NCBI GenBank assembly: GCA_025774615.1
Contig: JALGVQ010000167.1
Span: forward strand, 1 to 6,132
DNA length: 6,132 nucleotides
Origin: a bacterium
GTDB taxonomy: Bacteria; Blakebacterota; Blakebacteria; Blakebacterales; Blakebacteraceae
Direction of reading: 5' to 3'
Each line of letters opens with the position of its first letter. The stretch's first letter is position 1. The notes below the pieces were generated by a model. It saw only the letters and a program-made list of their open reading frames with translations, made no database searches and was not told where the DNA came from. This document shows, piece by piece, positions 6,031-6,132 of the stretch. The position numbers were made by a program, and so were the translations under genes.

Positions 6031-6132
6031 ACATATAGAACGTACTGCCTGCGGAAAAGTTACCTCTGACTTGATATTCAGTTACCGAAAGGGCGATTGA
6101 AGCTGGTCTCTGCCCGGTGCATGTATGATGGG
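6031..6132 (-). promoter_or_regulatory. Promoter/operator region of the padR-permease operon
   Basis: This is the upstream region of the operon, cut by the window end. It contains a direct repeat GTTACC at 6059-6064 and 6081-6086, 22 bp apart, about two helical turns, so both copies face the same side of the DNA. An 8-bp inverted pair also flanks it: TCATACAT (6027-6034, overlapping the padR start) and ATGTATGA (6121-6128). ATGT/ACAT half-sites are known in operators of several PadR-family proteins, although usually spaced by about 8-10 bp rather than 86. A TATATG near the padR start could be a -10, but its -35 is poor. The elements are directly visible; their role is inferred. Confidence 0.35.

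Noticed and set aside
1-6132. CRISPR array, toxin-antitoxin pair, insertion sequence or phage genes
   Set aside because: No regularly spaced repeats, no transposase or integrase motifs, no terminal inverted repeats with target duplications, and no paired small ORFs with ribosome-binding sites were seen.

Overview
The window looks like chromosomal DNA from a Gram-negative, GC-moderate bacterium of the Gemmatimonadota or Acidobacteriota type. Three things point that way: a PadR repressor overlapping a long duplicated MacB-like permease with an N-terminal prefix domain (the ADOP arrangement described in Acidobacteria and common in Gemmatimonadota); a lipoprotein carrying a six-bladed NHL-type propeller; and a small signal-peptide-bearing protein that reads like an outer-membrane beta-barrel. 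The phylum is an inference from gene content, not something a marker gene here proves.

Layout, left to right. Positions 1-177 (minus) hold the first 59 codons of purD, which runs off the left edge. A 153-bp gap with a perfect 14-bp palindrome follows. A 208-residue predicted exported barrel protein (331-957, minus) comes next, and 124 bp upstream of it, on the same strand, is a complete tRNA-Arg(CCT) gene (1082-1158). A gene-poor, lower-GC stretch (1159-1574) separates these from a plus-strand beta-propeller lipoprotein (about 1575-2798). A 230-bp convergent intergenic region leads to the minus-strand pair that fills the right half: the 882-residue ADOP-type permease (3029-5677) and, upstream of it and overlapping by 4 bp, the PadR regulator (5674-6030). 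The last 102 bp are the PadR-permease promoter region.

How the genes work together. The only clear functional unit is padR-permease: the stop codon of the regulator overlaps the GTG start of the permease, so the two are almost certainly co-transcribed and translationally coupled, and the regulator probably represses its own operon. No ATPase gene lies beside the permease in the window. purD is housekeeping purine synthesis and the tRNA is translation; neither has an evident link to the cell-envelope proteins around them.

I did not find a convincing new multi-gene system. The best leads are a strong internal ribosome-binding site that could yield a second, prefix-less form of the permease, and a start-site conflict in the propeller lipoprotein, where the best ribosome-binding site drives a short out-of-frame ORF.
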